Origin: Accumulibacter sp.
GTDB lineage: Bacteria > Pseudomonadota > Gammaproteobacteria > Burkholderiales > Rhodocyclaceae
Direction of reading: 5' to 3'
Length of the DNA: 64,000 bases
NCBI GenBank assembly: GCA_017302455.1
Contig: JAFLDO010000015.1
Span: forward strand, 1 to 64,000
Below the pieces are notes generated by a model. That model was not told where the DNA came from and did not search any database. It was given only the letters and a program-made list of their open reading frames with translations. Positions within the stretch are counted from its first letter, which is position 1; each line of letters opens with the position of its first letter. The translations under genes were made by a program, and so were the position numbers. Shown piece by piece: positions 9,230 through 18,846 of the stretch.

Positions 9230-10080
9230 GGCGAACTCCGGCGCGGTCGTCCGGCCCACGCCGAAATGCCGGCGAGCAGCAGCACGGCGATGGTCAGGAG
9301 GATCGACAGCGTAGCGCCGAGCGGCCAGTCGCGGCTTTCCAGGAACTGCTCCTTGATCAGGTTGCCGACCAGGATGTCGCCCGTGCCGCCAAGCAGTTCG
9401 GGAATCGCGAACATGCCGAGTACCGGGATGAAGACCAGCGCCGAGCCGGCCCAGATGCCGGGCAGTGACAGCGGCAGCGTGATTCGCCGAAAGCGCGTCC
9501 AGGTATCGGCGCCGAGATCCTGCGCCGCTTCCAGCAAAGCCGGGTCGTGCTTTTCGAGGTTGGTATACAGCGGCAGGATCATGAACGGCAGGTGCACGTA
9601 GACCATGCCGGCGATCACGGCGAACGGGCTGTACAGCAGATCGGCCGGGCCGAGCACGATGATCCAGGCGTAAATGCGAATCAGGAAGTTGCTGGCAAAG
9701 GGCAGGATGACGAGCAGCACCAAGAGGTCGCGATGACGCCTGGCGCTGCGTGCGATGGCGAGGGCCAGCGGATAGGCGAGAACGAGGCAGAGCAGCGTCG
9801 TCGCCGCGGCGACGAGGAAGGAACGGAGAAAGATCTCGGCGTAAATCCAGTCGCCGAAGAAGAAACGGTAGGTCTCCAGCGACAGATTCCACTGCCCGTC
9901 CTGCCGGGCAGGCGCCAGCCCCCCGAAATCGCCCGGCTCCCGGAAGGACGCGCCGAGCATCAGCAAGGCCGGCGCGAGAAAGAAGACGAGCAGGAACAGC
10001 GTCGGCGGCAGGCTGACCAGCCACCGGGTCAGCGATTCGCCCGGCCCGCCGGCGTGGCGGGCGCTTCGCCTCTCAGTCAT
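9226..10080 (-). CDS. potB: Polyamine ABC transporter permease (PotB-like)
   Basis: This 284-residue membrane protein starts at ATG 10080, 8 nt inside the end of potA. It has an N-terminal helix (WLVSLPPTLFLLVFFLAPAL), a periplasmic loop and further helices. The EAA motif reads EAAQDLGADTWTRFRRITLP. It is the longer of the two permeases, as expected for PotB. Overlap with both neighbours implies translational coupling. Confidence 0.9.
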   Translation of the reverse strand: MTERRSARHAGGPGESLTRWLVSLPPTLFLLVFFLAPALLMLGASFREPGDFGGLAPARQDGQWNLSLETYRFFFGDWIYAEIFLRSFLVAAATTLLCLVLAYPLALAIARSARRHRDLLVLLVILPFASNFLIRIYAWIIVLGPADLLYSPFAVIAGMVYVHLPFMILPLYTNLEKHDPALLEAAQDLGADTWTRFRRITLPLSLPGIWAGSALVFIPVLGMFAIPELLGGTGDILVGNLIKEQFLESRDWPLGATLSILLTIAVLLLAGISAWAGRPRRSSP

Positions 10081-11158
10081 GCAGGAAGACCCCGGCGGCG
10101 AGCCGCCAGGCGACGTCCACCGGTTCGCCGCGTTCGAGGAAGCTGGCGGGTCCGGGAAGCGAGTTGGCGAGCAGCGCTTCGAGCACGACGCCATTGTCGA
10201 GGGCGATCTTGTAGACGGTAACGTCACCCAGGTACAGGTGGTCGCGGACGACCCCGTGGAAGTGGTTCTCCAGCGCCTGCGCCTCACCACGAGCGACGAT
10301 ACGGATTTGCTCCGGACGCAGGGCCAGGGCACCGCGTTCGCCCGGCCTGGCGTCGACGGCCGAAGCGCCGACGATCTCGCCGAGTCCGACTGCGAAGAGC
10401 CGCAGGTGGTCGGCGGCGACTTCCCGCACCTCGACCGGCAGCAGGTTGACGGTGCCGATGAAATCGGCGACGAAACGATTGCGCGGGTAGCCGTAGATCT
10501 CCTGCGGGGCGCCGATCTGCTCAAGGCGCCCCTTGTTCATCACCGCGATGCGGTGCGACAGCGCCAGCGCCTCCTGCTGCGAATGGGTCACGAAGACGAA
10601 GGTGATGCCGACCTCGCGCTGCAAGGCGATCAGTTCGCCCTGGATCTGCTCGCGCAGCTTGGCGTCGAGCGCCGCCAGCGGCTCATCGAGCAACAGCAGG
10701 CGCGGTTTGTTGATCAGGCTGCGCGCCAGCGCGACGCGCTGCTTCTGGCCCCCCGACAACTCGTGCGGAAACTGCCGCGCCTTGTCGGCCAGATCGACGA
10801 GTCCGAGCGCTTCGTCGAGACGGCGACGAATCTCGGCGTGGCCGGTGCCGGCCATCTCCAGCGGGAAAGCAACGTTCTGCGCCACGGTCAGGTGCGGAAA
10901 GAGCGCGTAGCTCTGGAAGACCGTGTGCACCGGGCGCTTTTCAGGGGGAATGCCGGCCAGCGGGCGGCCGTCGAGCAACAGTTCGCCGCCATCGGGTTCA
11001 TCGAAGCCGGCGATGATGCGCAACAGCGTGGTCTTGCCACAACCGGACGGACCCACCAGGGTAAAGAACTCACCCGCCTCGATCGACAGGGAAACGTCGT
11101 CAAGGGCCTTGAGGTCGCCGAAGCGGCGGCTGACGTTGCGGATCTCGAGCAGTGCCAT
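10073..11158 (-). CDS. potA: Polyamine ABC transporter ATPase (PotA-like)
   Basis: This 361-residue protein starts at ATG 11158 (MALLEIRNVSRRFG). Walker A is GPSGCGKT at 36-43, the signature is LSGGQKQRVALARSL, and Walker B is LLLLDEPLAALD. A C-terminal TOBE region runs from about residue 250. It powers import through PotB/PotC. It is the first gene of the operon; the promoter should lie in the 190 bp shared with the divergent alcohol dehydrogenase, where no clear -35/-10 pair was recognised. Confidence 0.92.
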   Translation of the reverse strand: MALLEIRNVSRRFGDLKALDDVSLSIEAGEFFTLVGPSGCGKTTLLRIIAGFDEPDGGELLLDGRPLAGIPPEKRPVHTVFQSYALFPHLTVAQNVAFPLEMAGTGHAEIRRRLDEALGLVDLADKARQFPHELSGGQKQRVALARSLINKPRLLLLDEPLAALDAKLREQIQGELIALQREVGITFVFVTHSQQEALALSHRIAVMNKGRLEQIGAPQEIYGYPRNRFVADFIGTVNLLPVEVREVAADHLRLFAVGLGEIVGASAVDARPGERGALALRPEQIRIVARGEAQALENHFHGVVRDHLYLGDVTVYKIALDNGVVLEALLANSLPGPASFLERGEPVDVAWRLAAGVFLHD

Positions 11159-11348
11159 GGTGACCTGCAGTCTAACGCATAAAGTCCGCGCTCCGCCAAG
11201 GGTCTGCAGGCGCGCGTGCCGCGAACCACTCGCCGCGGCGGTCAGCGCCGTTGGCCGGGCGCGTTGCGTCGAGCCAGGGGCGAAGCATAGAATCGTCGGC
11301 GTTCGCTTGCCGCAGCCTGGCAAGGAACGCCATGCGGAGGTCTGCCAA

Positions 11349-12356
11349 ATGAAAGCGATGATTCTGGATGCGCAGGGCCAGCCCTTGCGGCTGGCCGAAG
11401 TGCCTCGGCCAAAACCCGGTGCCGATCAGGTCCTGCTCGAGGTACGCGCCTGCGGCGTCTGCCGCACCGACCTGCACGTCATGGACGGCGATCTGCGACA
11501 ACCGCGACTGCCGCTGGTGCTCGGCCACGAGATCGTCGGCGTGATCGTCGACAAGGGCGCCGAGGTGCAGCGATTCGCGCTTGGCCAGCGCATCGGCGTC
11601 CCCTGGCTCGGACGCACCTGCGGCCATTGCCGTTACTGCAGCAGCGGCGCCGAGAACCTTTGCGACGCGGCGGAGTTCACCGGCTACACGCTCGACGGCG
11701 GCTACGCCGAATTCGCGCTCGCCGATCAGAACTACTGCTTCGCCCTGCCTGACACTTATTCCGACGCCGAGGCGGCACCGCTGCTCTGCGCCGGGCTGAT
11801 CGGTTACCGCTCGCTGGTTGCCGCCGGCGACGCGCGGCACCTCGGCATCTACGGTTTCGGCGCGGCCGCGCACATCATCGCGCAGGTGGCTCGCTGGCAG
11901 GGACGCGAGGTCTTCGCCTTCACCAAGCCGGGCGATGTCGAAGGCCAGGCTTTTGCCCGCCAGCTCGGCGCGGCCTGGGCCGGCGGAGCCGACGCGGCGC
12001 CACCTCGGGAAATGGACGCGGCGATCCTCTTCGCACCGGTCGGCGACCTGGTGCCGCAAGCGCTTCGCCACACGGTCAAGGGCGGCACCGTGGTCTGCGC
12101 CGGCATCCACATGAGCAACATTCCCGAGTTCCCCTACTCGATTCTCTGGGGAGAGCGCTGCATCCGCTCGATCGCCAACCTGACCCGGCGCGATGGTGAG
12201 GAGTTCTTCGCCGTTGCGCCCCGGGCCGGTGTCAGGACGGAAGTGGAGTGTTTTCCCCTCGAATCGGCCAACGAGGCGCTGCACAGGCTGCGAATTGGCC
12301 AGATCCGTGGCGCCGCCGTTCTCGTTGCCGGCCAGGACACGTCTCAGAAACTGTAG
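11349..12356 (+). CDS. Zinc-dependent alcohol dehydrogenase family protein
   Basis: A 335-residue member of the medium-chain dehydrogenase superfamily. ATG 11349 follows GGAGGT with 7-nt spacing. The catalytic zinc region reads CGVCRTDLHVMDGD and GHEIVG, the structural zinc site is CGHCRYCSSGAENLC, and the nucleotide-binding loop is GFGAAAH. This loop variant and the length fit the alcohol dehydrogenase subfamily represented by TIGR02822. It would oxidise an alcohol or reduce an aldehyde with NAD(P). It is divergent from potA and overlaps the convergent DUF1302 gene by 13 nt at its 3' end. The substrate is unknown. Confidence 0.88.
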   Translation: MKAMILDAQGQPLRLAEVPRPKPGADQVLLEVRACGVCRTDLHVMDGDLRQPRLPLVLGHEIVGVIVDKGAEVQRFALGQRIGVPWLGRTCGHCRYCSSGAENLCDAAEFTGYTLDGGYAEFALADQNYCFALPDTYSDAEAAPLLCAGLIGYRSLVAAGDARHLGIYGFGAAAHIIAQVARWQGREVFAFTKPGDVEGQAFARQLGAAWAGGADAAPPREMDAAILFAPVGDLVPQALRHTVKGGTVVCAGIHMSNIPEFPYSILWGERCIRSIANLTRRDGEEFFAVAPRAGVRTEVECFPLESANEALHRLRIGQIRGAAVLVAGQDTSQKL

Positions 12357-13909
12357 CGCAGCTCCGTATAGACGCGGTCCTTGGCGTCGTAGCGACCGAA
12401 GTAGCCGTACGCCGGCCCGTTGAAAATATCGACGCCAAGTGCGAGACGCCAGTTCTTCTCGAAGTTCCAGTTGACTCGCGGGCGGAGCATCCAGTCGGTG
12501 CGGTTCAGGCTGGCGACCCACAAGGCCTGCGCCTCGACCTTGTCGCCGAACTTGTGGTTGAGCAGCAGGCTGTAGCCGCTTTCGTTGGGCGACGTCAGCG
12601 TGTCCGGATTGTGGTCGAAGAAGTGGGTCTGGAAGAGCTGAACATTGATCCGGGTGTCGGTGAACTGGGTGAAGTCGAGGCCGAGCACCCAGAGAAGCGT
12701 GTTCTGCGACACGACCCCGTCGGGATCCGTGGCGTTGGCGACCTGGACGTTCAGGCCGTTGGTGTACACGGCCTCGGCCTTGAAAACCACTGAGCCAAAG
12801 TCCTTGGCCACCGTGCTGCCGAACTGGTCGATACGATCGTGCCGGGCCTGGTAGACGACGGTCGGCACGGGACCGGGGACGATTTCCCGGTAGAAGGTTG
12901 GCGCCACGCTCATGCTGCTGTAGGCAAAAGCCGCCACATCCCAACCGTCCCGCAACATCGACAGGCGCATGCCGTAGTTGGTATTGGAGAGATTGCGCGT
13001 CGGAAACTTCTCGTTGCGGAAGGTCGCCGTCGGATACGGCACCAGGGTGTAGTTATAGAACTCGGCACCCGGCTTGCCGATGTTGTCGTAGCTGGCGACC
13101 GGGATCCACAGCAGTTCGGCGTGCAGATCGTCCTTGAAATACTCCGCTCTGACAGCCCACTGCGGAATCCGCAGGATGTCGAATTCGGGCAGCACGAAAT
13201 GCCGCAAGTCCTTGGCGGAAACCACGTCGCCGAACAGCAGGCCGACCATCTCGCCCCAGATGACATGCTGCCGGCCGACACGGAAATCCCAGTCACCGGC
13301 GCCAATGTCGAGGTAGTTCTCACGCAGCAGGACGTTGAACCGCTGGTTGTTTTCCACGGCCTGCGGGTAGAAGTCGGTCACCGAGTAGACGGCGTCATAG
13401 TCGATGCGCGCACCCAGCTTCCATTTGACATTGCTGCTCAGGCTGCCCTGCGCACTGAGATCGAAGCGCGTCATCATCTCGGACCAATGCGCCGGCTGCG
13501 GATAGGTATAAGCCATCACGTTGTCGACAAAGCCCTTGAAGCCGGCCGTCCGCGACGGCGCGCTGCCACTGGCCGCGTCGGCCGTCGGCTTGAGCAGGGC
13601 CTCGTCACCGAACAGCGCATCCCGATTGGCCGCGCCTTCTGTCTCCTTGACCGGTTCCGCGGTTTCCTTGAGCGGCTCCTCGGTTTCCTTGACCGGATCG
13701 TCATCGCCAAACAGGGCATTCCGACCCTTCGGCAGATCGGCGTCCGGCTTCGCGGCGAGCAGCGTCGCCGACGCTGCGGCCGCCAACGGCCGCGAGACGG
13801 CGATCGGCGGACCGCCGGCGCTGCCGGTGGTATCGGCCTGCACGCAAAGCGGCACCGTCGCCCAGAGCAGCGCGAAACACGCGCACGGCCTTCTAGTTGT
13901 GTTCTGCAT
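12344..13909 (-). CDS. DUF1302-type outer-membrane beta-barrel protein
   Basis: A 521-residue exported protein. ATG 13909 gives a signal peptide MQNTTRRPCACFALLWATVP with predicted cleavage after VQA. A low-complexity acidic segment follows (about 60-110), with PVKETE/PLKETA repeats and two LFGD motifs. Then comes a long stretch of alternating aromatic strands ending in YTELRYSF, the terminal-Phe signal used for outer-membrane assembly. WDFRVGRQHVIWGEM is typical of DUF1302/DUF1329-associated porin-like proteins. The gene starts 17 nt inside the preceding ABC ATPase, so the two are probably co-translated. It may serve a hydrophobic substrate or lipid-trafficking system; this is inference. Confidence 0.75.
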   Translation of the reverse strand: MQNTTRRPCACFALLWATVPLCVQADTTGSAGGPPIAVSRPLAAAASATLLAAKPDADLPKGRNALFGDDDPVKETEEPLKETAEPVKETEGAANRDALFGDEALLKPTADAASGSAPSRTAGFKGFVDNVMAYTYPQPAHWSEMMTRFDLSAQGSLSSNVKWKLGARIDYDAVYSVTDFYPQAVENNQRFNVLLRENYLDIGAGDWDFRVGRQHVIWGEMVGLLFGDVVSAKDLRHFVLPEFDILRIPQWAVRAEYFKDDLHAELLWIPVASYDNIGKPGAEFYNYTLVPYPTATFRNEKFPTRNLSNTNYGMRLSMLRDGWDVAAFAYSSMSVAPTFYREIVPGPVPTVVYQARHDRIDQFGSTVAKDFGSVVFKAEAVYTNGLNVQVANATDPDGVVSQNTLLWVLGLDFTQFTDTRINVQLFQTHFFDHNPDTLTSPNESGYSLLLNHKFGDKVEAQALWVASLNRTDWMLRPRVNWNFEKNWRLALGVDIFNGPAYGYFGRYDAKDRVYTELRYSF

Positions 13910-14702
13910 TGTTCGTTTCCCCACCTGAGGGCGTCGCTTCGGTCGAAGGGCGGTTCTCCGGGTTACCGGCACCGCCTTCCGACGGGCGGTGACGCGCGAG
14001 GGACCACTTGGTGCTTGAACGCACGCCGAGCATGGCGATCTCCCCGTCCTCGATACGGACCAGTCGGTCCGCTCGAGCGATCACGCGTTTGTCGTGGGTG
14101 GAGAAAATGAAGGTCGTCTTGAAGGCACGGTTGATCTTCTTCATCAGCAGGAGGATCTCCTCGCCAGTCCGGTGATCGAGGTTGGCCGTCGGCTCATCGG
14201 CGAGGACGATTGCCGGCTTGATCGCCAGCGCCCGGGCGATGGCCACCCGCTGGCGTTGGCCACCACTCAACTGGTTCGGACGATGCTCCGCGTATTTCGA
14301 CAGACCGACGACATCCAGAAAATATGCCACGCGCTTCCGCCGCTCCGACGCCGTGACATCGCGCCGGTGAAGCAGTGGGTATTCGACGTTCTCGGCAGCC
14401 GAGAGGACCGGCAGCAGATTGAAGGTCTGGAAGATGAACCCAATCGTGCGTGCGCGCAGATCGGCGAGCTGATCGGGCGTACGGTCGCTGACGTCCTCGT
14501 CGTTGATGAAAATCCTGCCGCTGGATGGCGTGTCGATGCAGCCGATCAGGTTGAGAAGCGTCGTCTTGCCACTCCCCGACGGGCCGGCGATCGCCAGAAA
14601 AACCCCAGGATCGAAAGCCAGAGTAATGTCTTTGAGGGCTTGGACTTTCTGTTCGCCGAGCAGATAATCCTTGTTTACATGTTCGATGCGGACAACGCTC
14701 AT
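13893..14702 (-). CDS. LolD/MacB-type ABC transporter ATPase
   Basis: A 269-residue ATPase starting at ATG 14702 (MSVVRIEHVNKDYLLGEQKV). Walker A is GPSGSGKTT, the signature LSGGQRQRVAIARAL, and Walker B VLADEPTANLD, all typical of the LolD/MacB/FtsE group that works with FtsX-like permeases. A roughly 40-residue Pro/Ser-rich tail after the ATPase core is unusual for the family. No permease gene adjoins it. It is divergent from the LolA-like gene and overlaps the DUF1302 gene, so the three appear to form one envelope transport set whose membrane component is encoded elsewhere. Confidence 0.85.
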   Translation of the reverse strand: MSVVRIEHVNKDYLLGEQKVQALKDITLAFDPGVFLAIAGPSGSGKTTLLNLIGCIDTPSSGRIFINDEDVSDRTPDQLADLRARTIGFIFQTFNLLPVLSAAENVEYPLLHRRDVTASERRKRVAYFLDVVGLSKYAEHRPNQLSGGQRQRVAIARALAIKPAIVLADEPTANLDHRTGEEILLLMKKINRAFKTTFIFSTHDKRVIARADRLVRIEDGEIAMLGVRSSTKWSLARHRPSEGGAGNPENRPSTEATPSGGETNNAEHN

Positions 14703-14756
14703 TCGCTGGCACTTCCTGCCAACCGCGTCGACGGTCAGCACAATGGGGTGAAAACT

Positions 14757-15554
14757 ATGGAAATCATGACGTTCCGCCATACGAGTGTCAAGACTGCGTT
14801 GGCCCTTCTGTTTGTTGCCATCCTCACCTGGACGCACCCCGCGCCGGCCGCCGATGCCGGCGCACCGTCCGTCAGCGATGATGCAGAGGCCCGCTTGATC
14901 GTCGAGAAGGCCGATCAGGTGCGTTTCCCGGCCGAGGGATTTCAGGTCGACGTGGCGATCACGACGACCGGCAGCGGACAGTCCGCTGACGTGCGCAAGT
15001 ACCGCGTGTTGTCCAAGGGCAACACCAACAGCGTCGTCATGGTGACCGAGCCAGCGTCCGAGCGCGGCCAGATTCTGCTCATGAAAGGCCGCGACCTGTG
15101 GGTTTTCATGCCCGATGTGTCGCAACCGATTCGCCTCGCCCTGTCCCAACGACTGACCGGTCAGGTGGCCAATGGCGACCTGGCGCGCGCCAATTTCGCC
15201 GCGGACTACAACCCGAAACTCCTGCGTACGGAGAAGATTGGCAACGATGACTATAACGTGCTCGAACTGATCGGCGTCGACCGCAGCGTCACCTATCAGC
15301 GCGTGGTCTACTGGGTGCGTGACAAGGATTTCTGGCCATACAAGGCGGAGTTCTACTCACTCTCCAATCGCCTGCTGAAGACCTGCAAGTACGAGAACTT
15401 CAAGCCCATGGAAGGCCGAAAGCGGCCAACCCGACTGGTCATGGAGGACGCACTGCGCGGCGGCGAGCAGTCGGTTCTCGAATATGGAAGCATGAAGCTG
15501 CGCGATCTGCCCGACAAGATATTCACCAAGGATTACCTGAAGAAGCTCGACTAG
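14757..15554 (+). CDS. LolA-like outer-membrane lipoprotein-sorting protein
   Basis: A 265-residue periplasmic protein; ATG 14757 or 14766 both give a signal peptide ending near residue 30. The mature part resembles the LolA-like family annotated as outer-membrane lipoprotein-sorting protein: GQILLMKGRDLWVFMPDVSQ, the VANGDLARANFAADYNP segment, and VVYWVRDKDFWPYKAEFYS. These proteins have an open half-barrel for lipid or lipoprotein. The 54-bp gap to the divergent ATPase leaves room for only a very compact shared promoter. It is not the housekeeping LolA, which is shorter and different in sequence. Confidence 0.82.
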   Translation: MEIMTFRHTSVKTALALLFVAILTWTHPAPAADAGAPSVSDDAEARLIVEKADQVRFPAEGFQVDVAITTTGSGQSADVRKYRVLSKGNTNSVVMVTEPASERGQILLMKGRDLWVFMPDVSQPIRLALSQRLTGQVANGDLARANFAADYNPKLLRTEKIGNDDYNVLELIGVDRSVTYQRVVYWVRDKDFWPYKAEFYSLSNRLLKTCKYENFKPMEGRKRPTRLVMEDALRGGEQSVLEYGSMKLRDLPDKIFTKDYLKKLD

Positions 15555-15775
15555 CAGCAGCCTCGCCTTCTTGCGACGCCAGCCGGACGACGACTCGCGG
15601 GCGACGGAGGCAGAGCACAGGCCGCCCGCCGGCTTGAGGATCGCGCGGCCACTGCTTTGCCAAATCCATCACACTTGCCGCCGCGAGGCGGCGAATATCC
15701 GTCTCACTTCGTAGTACCATGCCACGTTGGAGCGGCAGCCGGCCGGACCGCAGCTGAACAGTAGAAGGGTGGCGA

Positions 15776-16564
15776 ATGTTTTTATCGAATCTGACGGAAC
15801 TGACGATCAGCCAAGGCTACCGCCGGTTCTTCAAGGTCGTGCCGGCGCTCACCGACGAACTGCGCGCCGAGAACTACCGCATCCGCCACGAGGTGTATTG
15901 CCGTGAACTGGGCTTTGAGCCCGAGCGCCCCGAGGGCCTGGAAGCCGACGCATTCGACGCTCAGTCGGTGCACTGCCTCGTGCAGTCCGCCACCACGGGA
16001 CAGTACGTCGGATGTGCACGCCTGGTGCTGGTTGATCTCGACAAGCCACAAGCGCCGCTGCCGTTCGAGATTGGCTGCGAGGCCACACTTGACAGGTCGA
16101 TTATCGATCCGATGGCCATCGACCGCTCCCACATCGCCGAAATCTCCCGCCTGGCGGTGATCGGCAGCTACCGCCGGCGGCAGGGCGAGCAGAACCGACC
16201 GATTTCCATTTCCGAAGAGGACTTCGGTACCGAAAAGCAGCCACGCCAGCCCTATCTGGCACTCGCGGTCTATCTCGGGCTGCTCGCGCTGGCCCGCCAT
16301 TACGGCATCACGACGCTCTTCGTGCTGACCGAACCGCGCTTGGCGATGAACCTTACCCGACTCGGTGTGCGGGTGCAGAGGATCGGCGGCGAAATACAGC
16401 ACCGCGGAACTCGAGTTCCGTCGATGATGTCGGTGAACGAGATCATCGACGGCATGAATTTCCTGCTCCGTTCGCTCTTCGAGGTGATCGCGCGGGAAGT
16501 CAGGGATGGCCTCGGCGCTAGCGACGAGTACGCCGTGCGCGCCAGGCATCACCCTCTTGTTTAG
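15776..16564 (+). CDS. PEP-CTERM/exosortase system-associated acyltransferase
   Basis: A 262-residue protein of the autoinducer-synthase/GNAT-like fold: ENYRIRHEVYCRELGFEP at the N-terminus, then GCARLVLVD and EISRLAVIGSYRRR in the core. This pattern matches the family found beside exosortase loci (TIGR03694). Such proteins are thought to make an N-acyl amino acid or similar lipid, but their product is not established. No exosortase, PEP-CTERM substrate or glycosyltransferase is adjacent. The gene precedes the HDOD-kinase gene by 78 nt on the same strand. Confidence 0.85.
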   Translation: MFLSNLTELTISQGYRRFFKVVPALTDELRAENYRIRHEVYCRELGFEPERPEGLEADAFDAQSVHCLVQSATTGQYVGCARLVLVDLDKPQAPLPFEIGCEATLDRSIIDPMAIDRSHIAEISRLAVIGSYRRRQGEQNRPISISEEDFGTEKQPRQPYLALAVYLGLLALARHYGITTLFVLTEPRLAMNLTRLGVRVQRIGGEIQHRGTRVPSMMSVNEIIDGMNFLLRSLFEVIAREVRDGLGASDEYAVRARHHPLV

Positions 16565-16642
16565 GTGCGCCGCAAGACATGCGCGCTCCACGCGCCGCGC
16601 CGCCCGCTGTTAGAGAGCGAACCGGCGTGTCTTCGCCGCGCC

Positions 16643-18844
16643 ATGTATAGCCTGCCCGAGCCGATCCGTCAGGCAATGGAGTCCGGGCGAGTCCCCTCTC
16701 CACCGCAGGTACTGCTGCGACTGCTGCAGATGGTCGACGACGACGGCACCACGATGTCCGAACTTGCCCGACTGGTCGAACAGGATCCGGGGTTATGCAC
16801 ACGAGTCCTGACTGCAGCCAACTCGCCGGCCATCCGGCGGGGCAACCCGATGCGCAGCATCGAGAGCTGCCTGATCGCGCTCGGTACCCGCCTGGTACGC
16901 TCGATTGCCACCTGCCTGTCGGTCCAGAGCCTCTTCGATGAGCGCGCCGCCGCCCGAATCGTCGACCTTTCAGCCTTCTGGACCCATTCGCTGCTCACCG
17001 CCGAGTTGTCTCGCAGCCTCGCCGCGGCGAGTGGCTACCCGCGGCCGGACGAAGCTTATCTGGCCGGTCTGCTGCATGATGTCGGGGAACTCATTCTCCT
17101 CTCGGCGCTTGGTGATCCCTATGTGCAGATCCTTGCCGCTGCCGGCAGCGAAACCGCCCTGTCAGAACTGGAGAGCGAGCAACTGGGCGTCCACCATGGC
17201 GAGATCGGCACCTGGCTGGTGGATCAGTGGCAACTCGACTCAGCGTTTGCTGACGGCATTCTTTTCCACCATCTGCCGGCAGACCAGATCGTCACCGCCG
17301 CCCAGTTGCCCCAGGTGGTCTGGCTGGCGCATGCGCTGAGTGGCGGCGACGAGGCCCCGGACGTGCTGACGGACCTTGCCGACCAGATGTTGGGGGACAC
17401 CGACAGGCTGCCCCTGCGCGTGTTGCGCGAACAGGCCGAGCAACGGATGTGCGTGATTGCCGACGCGATCGGCATCGCCCCCCCAGACCCGGCAACTGGC
17501 GACCGCGCGGCGGGCCTGCCGCGCGTGCTCGCCGGCCGCAGGCACCACCCAGGCGAGGCGCAGACCCGCATCGCGACCCTGATCGGCAACCAGGCCCTGA
17601 TGCAACCCCTGCAGCAGGATCTCTTCGCCCTCACGACCGATGCCGAGGTCCTGCTCGCACTGCGCGAATCCGCGCGCATCCTGTTCGACCTCAACCGTCT
17701 CGCCTTCCTGCTCTGCGATCCGGTCGACGGCCGCCTGACGGGCAAGGAGATCGCCGGACAAGCGGCGATCTTCGCCCAGATCAGCATCGTCCCCGAGGCA
17801 AGGCGAAGCCTGGTCGCCACCGCCGCCCTCGGCGGCCAGATCTGCTCTACCTACGACCAGCAGCCAGCCCCTGCCCCGTCCCTGCTGGACATGCAATTCG
17901 CCAGAGCCCTGTCCAGCAGCGGCCTGCTCTGCCTGCCCATGGTCGGCAAAACGCGAACCGTAGGGGTCATCATCGCCGGCCTGAGTGCCGGCCAACACGC
18001 CCGCCTGTCTCGCCGCCTGCCCTGCCTGGCCAATTTCGGGCGCATCGCCGGCATCAGCATCAACAACTGGCGTACCGCGCGGGACGTGCGGCAGCAGGCA
18101 GAAGAGGAAGCGTCGGTTCGCTTCACTCGCAAGGCCAGACGTGTCGTCCACGAAGCCGGGAACCCGCTGACGATCATCAAGGGCTACCTGAAGATACTCG
18201 ACGGCAAGCTACCGGAAGGAATCGAAGTTCATCAGGAACTGAGCGTGCTCAGCGAGGAGATCGACCGTGTAGCGGCCATAGTGCGGCGCTTGAGCGAAGT
18301 TCCCGGGGCGCTGCCCGACCACCAGGTGGTCGACATCTGTGATCTGCTGCGCGACCTGCTGCTGCTCTACCGCGACACCCTGTTCGAGTCGCGCGGAATT
18401 GCCGTGGAAACGCTCCTGCCGACGCACCCCGTATGGGTTGCCTGTGACCGTGACAGCATCAAGCAGATCGTCGTCAATCTCTGCAAGAATGCCTCGGAAG
18501 CGCTCTCGCGCGGACAGCGCCTGAAGCTTTCGGTCACCGATGACATCCGCTCCCAGGGACGCCAGTACACGGAACTCCGTTTCGAGGACAATGGTCCAGG
18601 CATGAGCGAGCTCGCGATGCGCGCCCTCCAGCGCCCCCGCGACGGCCGACTCGGGGAGGTGCGCGGCCTGGGCCTGTCGATCGTCGGCACGCTGGCCAGC
18701 AGGCTGCAGATTCCGGTCACCTGCCGCAGCCAGGCCGGCTCCGGTACCATGATTGCGCTACTCTTGCCGACACTGCAGCCAGGCGAGCACGAAACACGCC
18801 ACACGAGGAAAACGATCTCATCGCCGGACACCGGCCAGGAGTAA
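16643..18844 (+). CDS. HDOD-GAF-like sensor histidine kinase
   Basis: A 733-residue protein from ATG 16643; an in-frame GTG at 16565 is possible, and neither has a good ribosome-binding site. Residues 1-200 form an HDOD domain (VPSPPQVLLRLLQMV, LAGLLHDVGELIL). A GAF-like region spans about 330-480. The kinase part has its phospho-acceptor His near 502 (VVHEAGNPLTIIKGYLKIL), an N-box KQIVVNLCKNASEAL, DNGPGM and GLGLSIV. There is no membrane segment, so it should sense a cytosolic cue. It ends 2 nt before the REC-PAS-GGDEF-EAL gene, its probable partner. The combination suggests phosphorylation-controlled c-di-GMP output. Confidence 0.88.
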   Translation: MYSLPEPIRQAMESGRVPSPPQVLLRLLQMVDDDGTTMSELARLVEQDPGLCTRVLTAANSPAIRRGNPMRSIESCLIALGTRLVRSIATCLSVQSLFDERAAARIVDLSAFWTHSLLTAELSRSLAAASGYPRPDEAYLAGLLHDVGELILLSALGDPYVQILAAAGSETALSELESEQLGVHHGEIGTWLVDQWQLDSAFADGILFHHLPADQIVTAAQLPQVVWLAHALSGGDEAPDVLTDLADQMLGDTDRLPLRVLREQAEQRMCVIADAIGIAPPDPATGDRAAGLPRVLAGRRHHPGEAQTRIATLIGNQALMQPLQQDLFALTTDAEVLLALRESARILFDLNRLAFLLCDPVDGRLTGKEIAGQAAIFAQISIVPEARRSLVATAALGGQICSTYDQQPAPAPSLLDMQFARALSSSGLLCLPMVGKTRTVGVIIAGLSAGQHARLSRRLPCLANFGRIAGISINNWRTARDVRQQAEEEASVRFTRKARRVVHEAGNPLTIIKGYLKILDGKLPEGIEVHQELSVLSEEIDRVAAIVRRLSEVPGALPDHQVVDICDLLRDLLLLYRDTLFESRGIAVETLLPTHPVWVACDRDSIKQIVVNLCKNASEALSRGQRLKLSVTDDIRSQGRQYTELRFEDNGPGMSELAMRALQRPRDGRLGEVRGLGLSIVGTLASRLQIPVTCRSQAGSGTMIALLLPTLQPGEHETRHTRKTISSPDTGQE

Positions 18845-18846
18845 CG

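Noticed and set aside
11172-12944. 590-codon minus-strand frame covering the alcohol dehydrogenase and part of the DUF1302 gene
   Set aside because: It is out of frame with the DUF1302 gene and antisense to a dehydrogenase with zinc motifs; no domain recognised.
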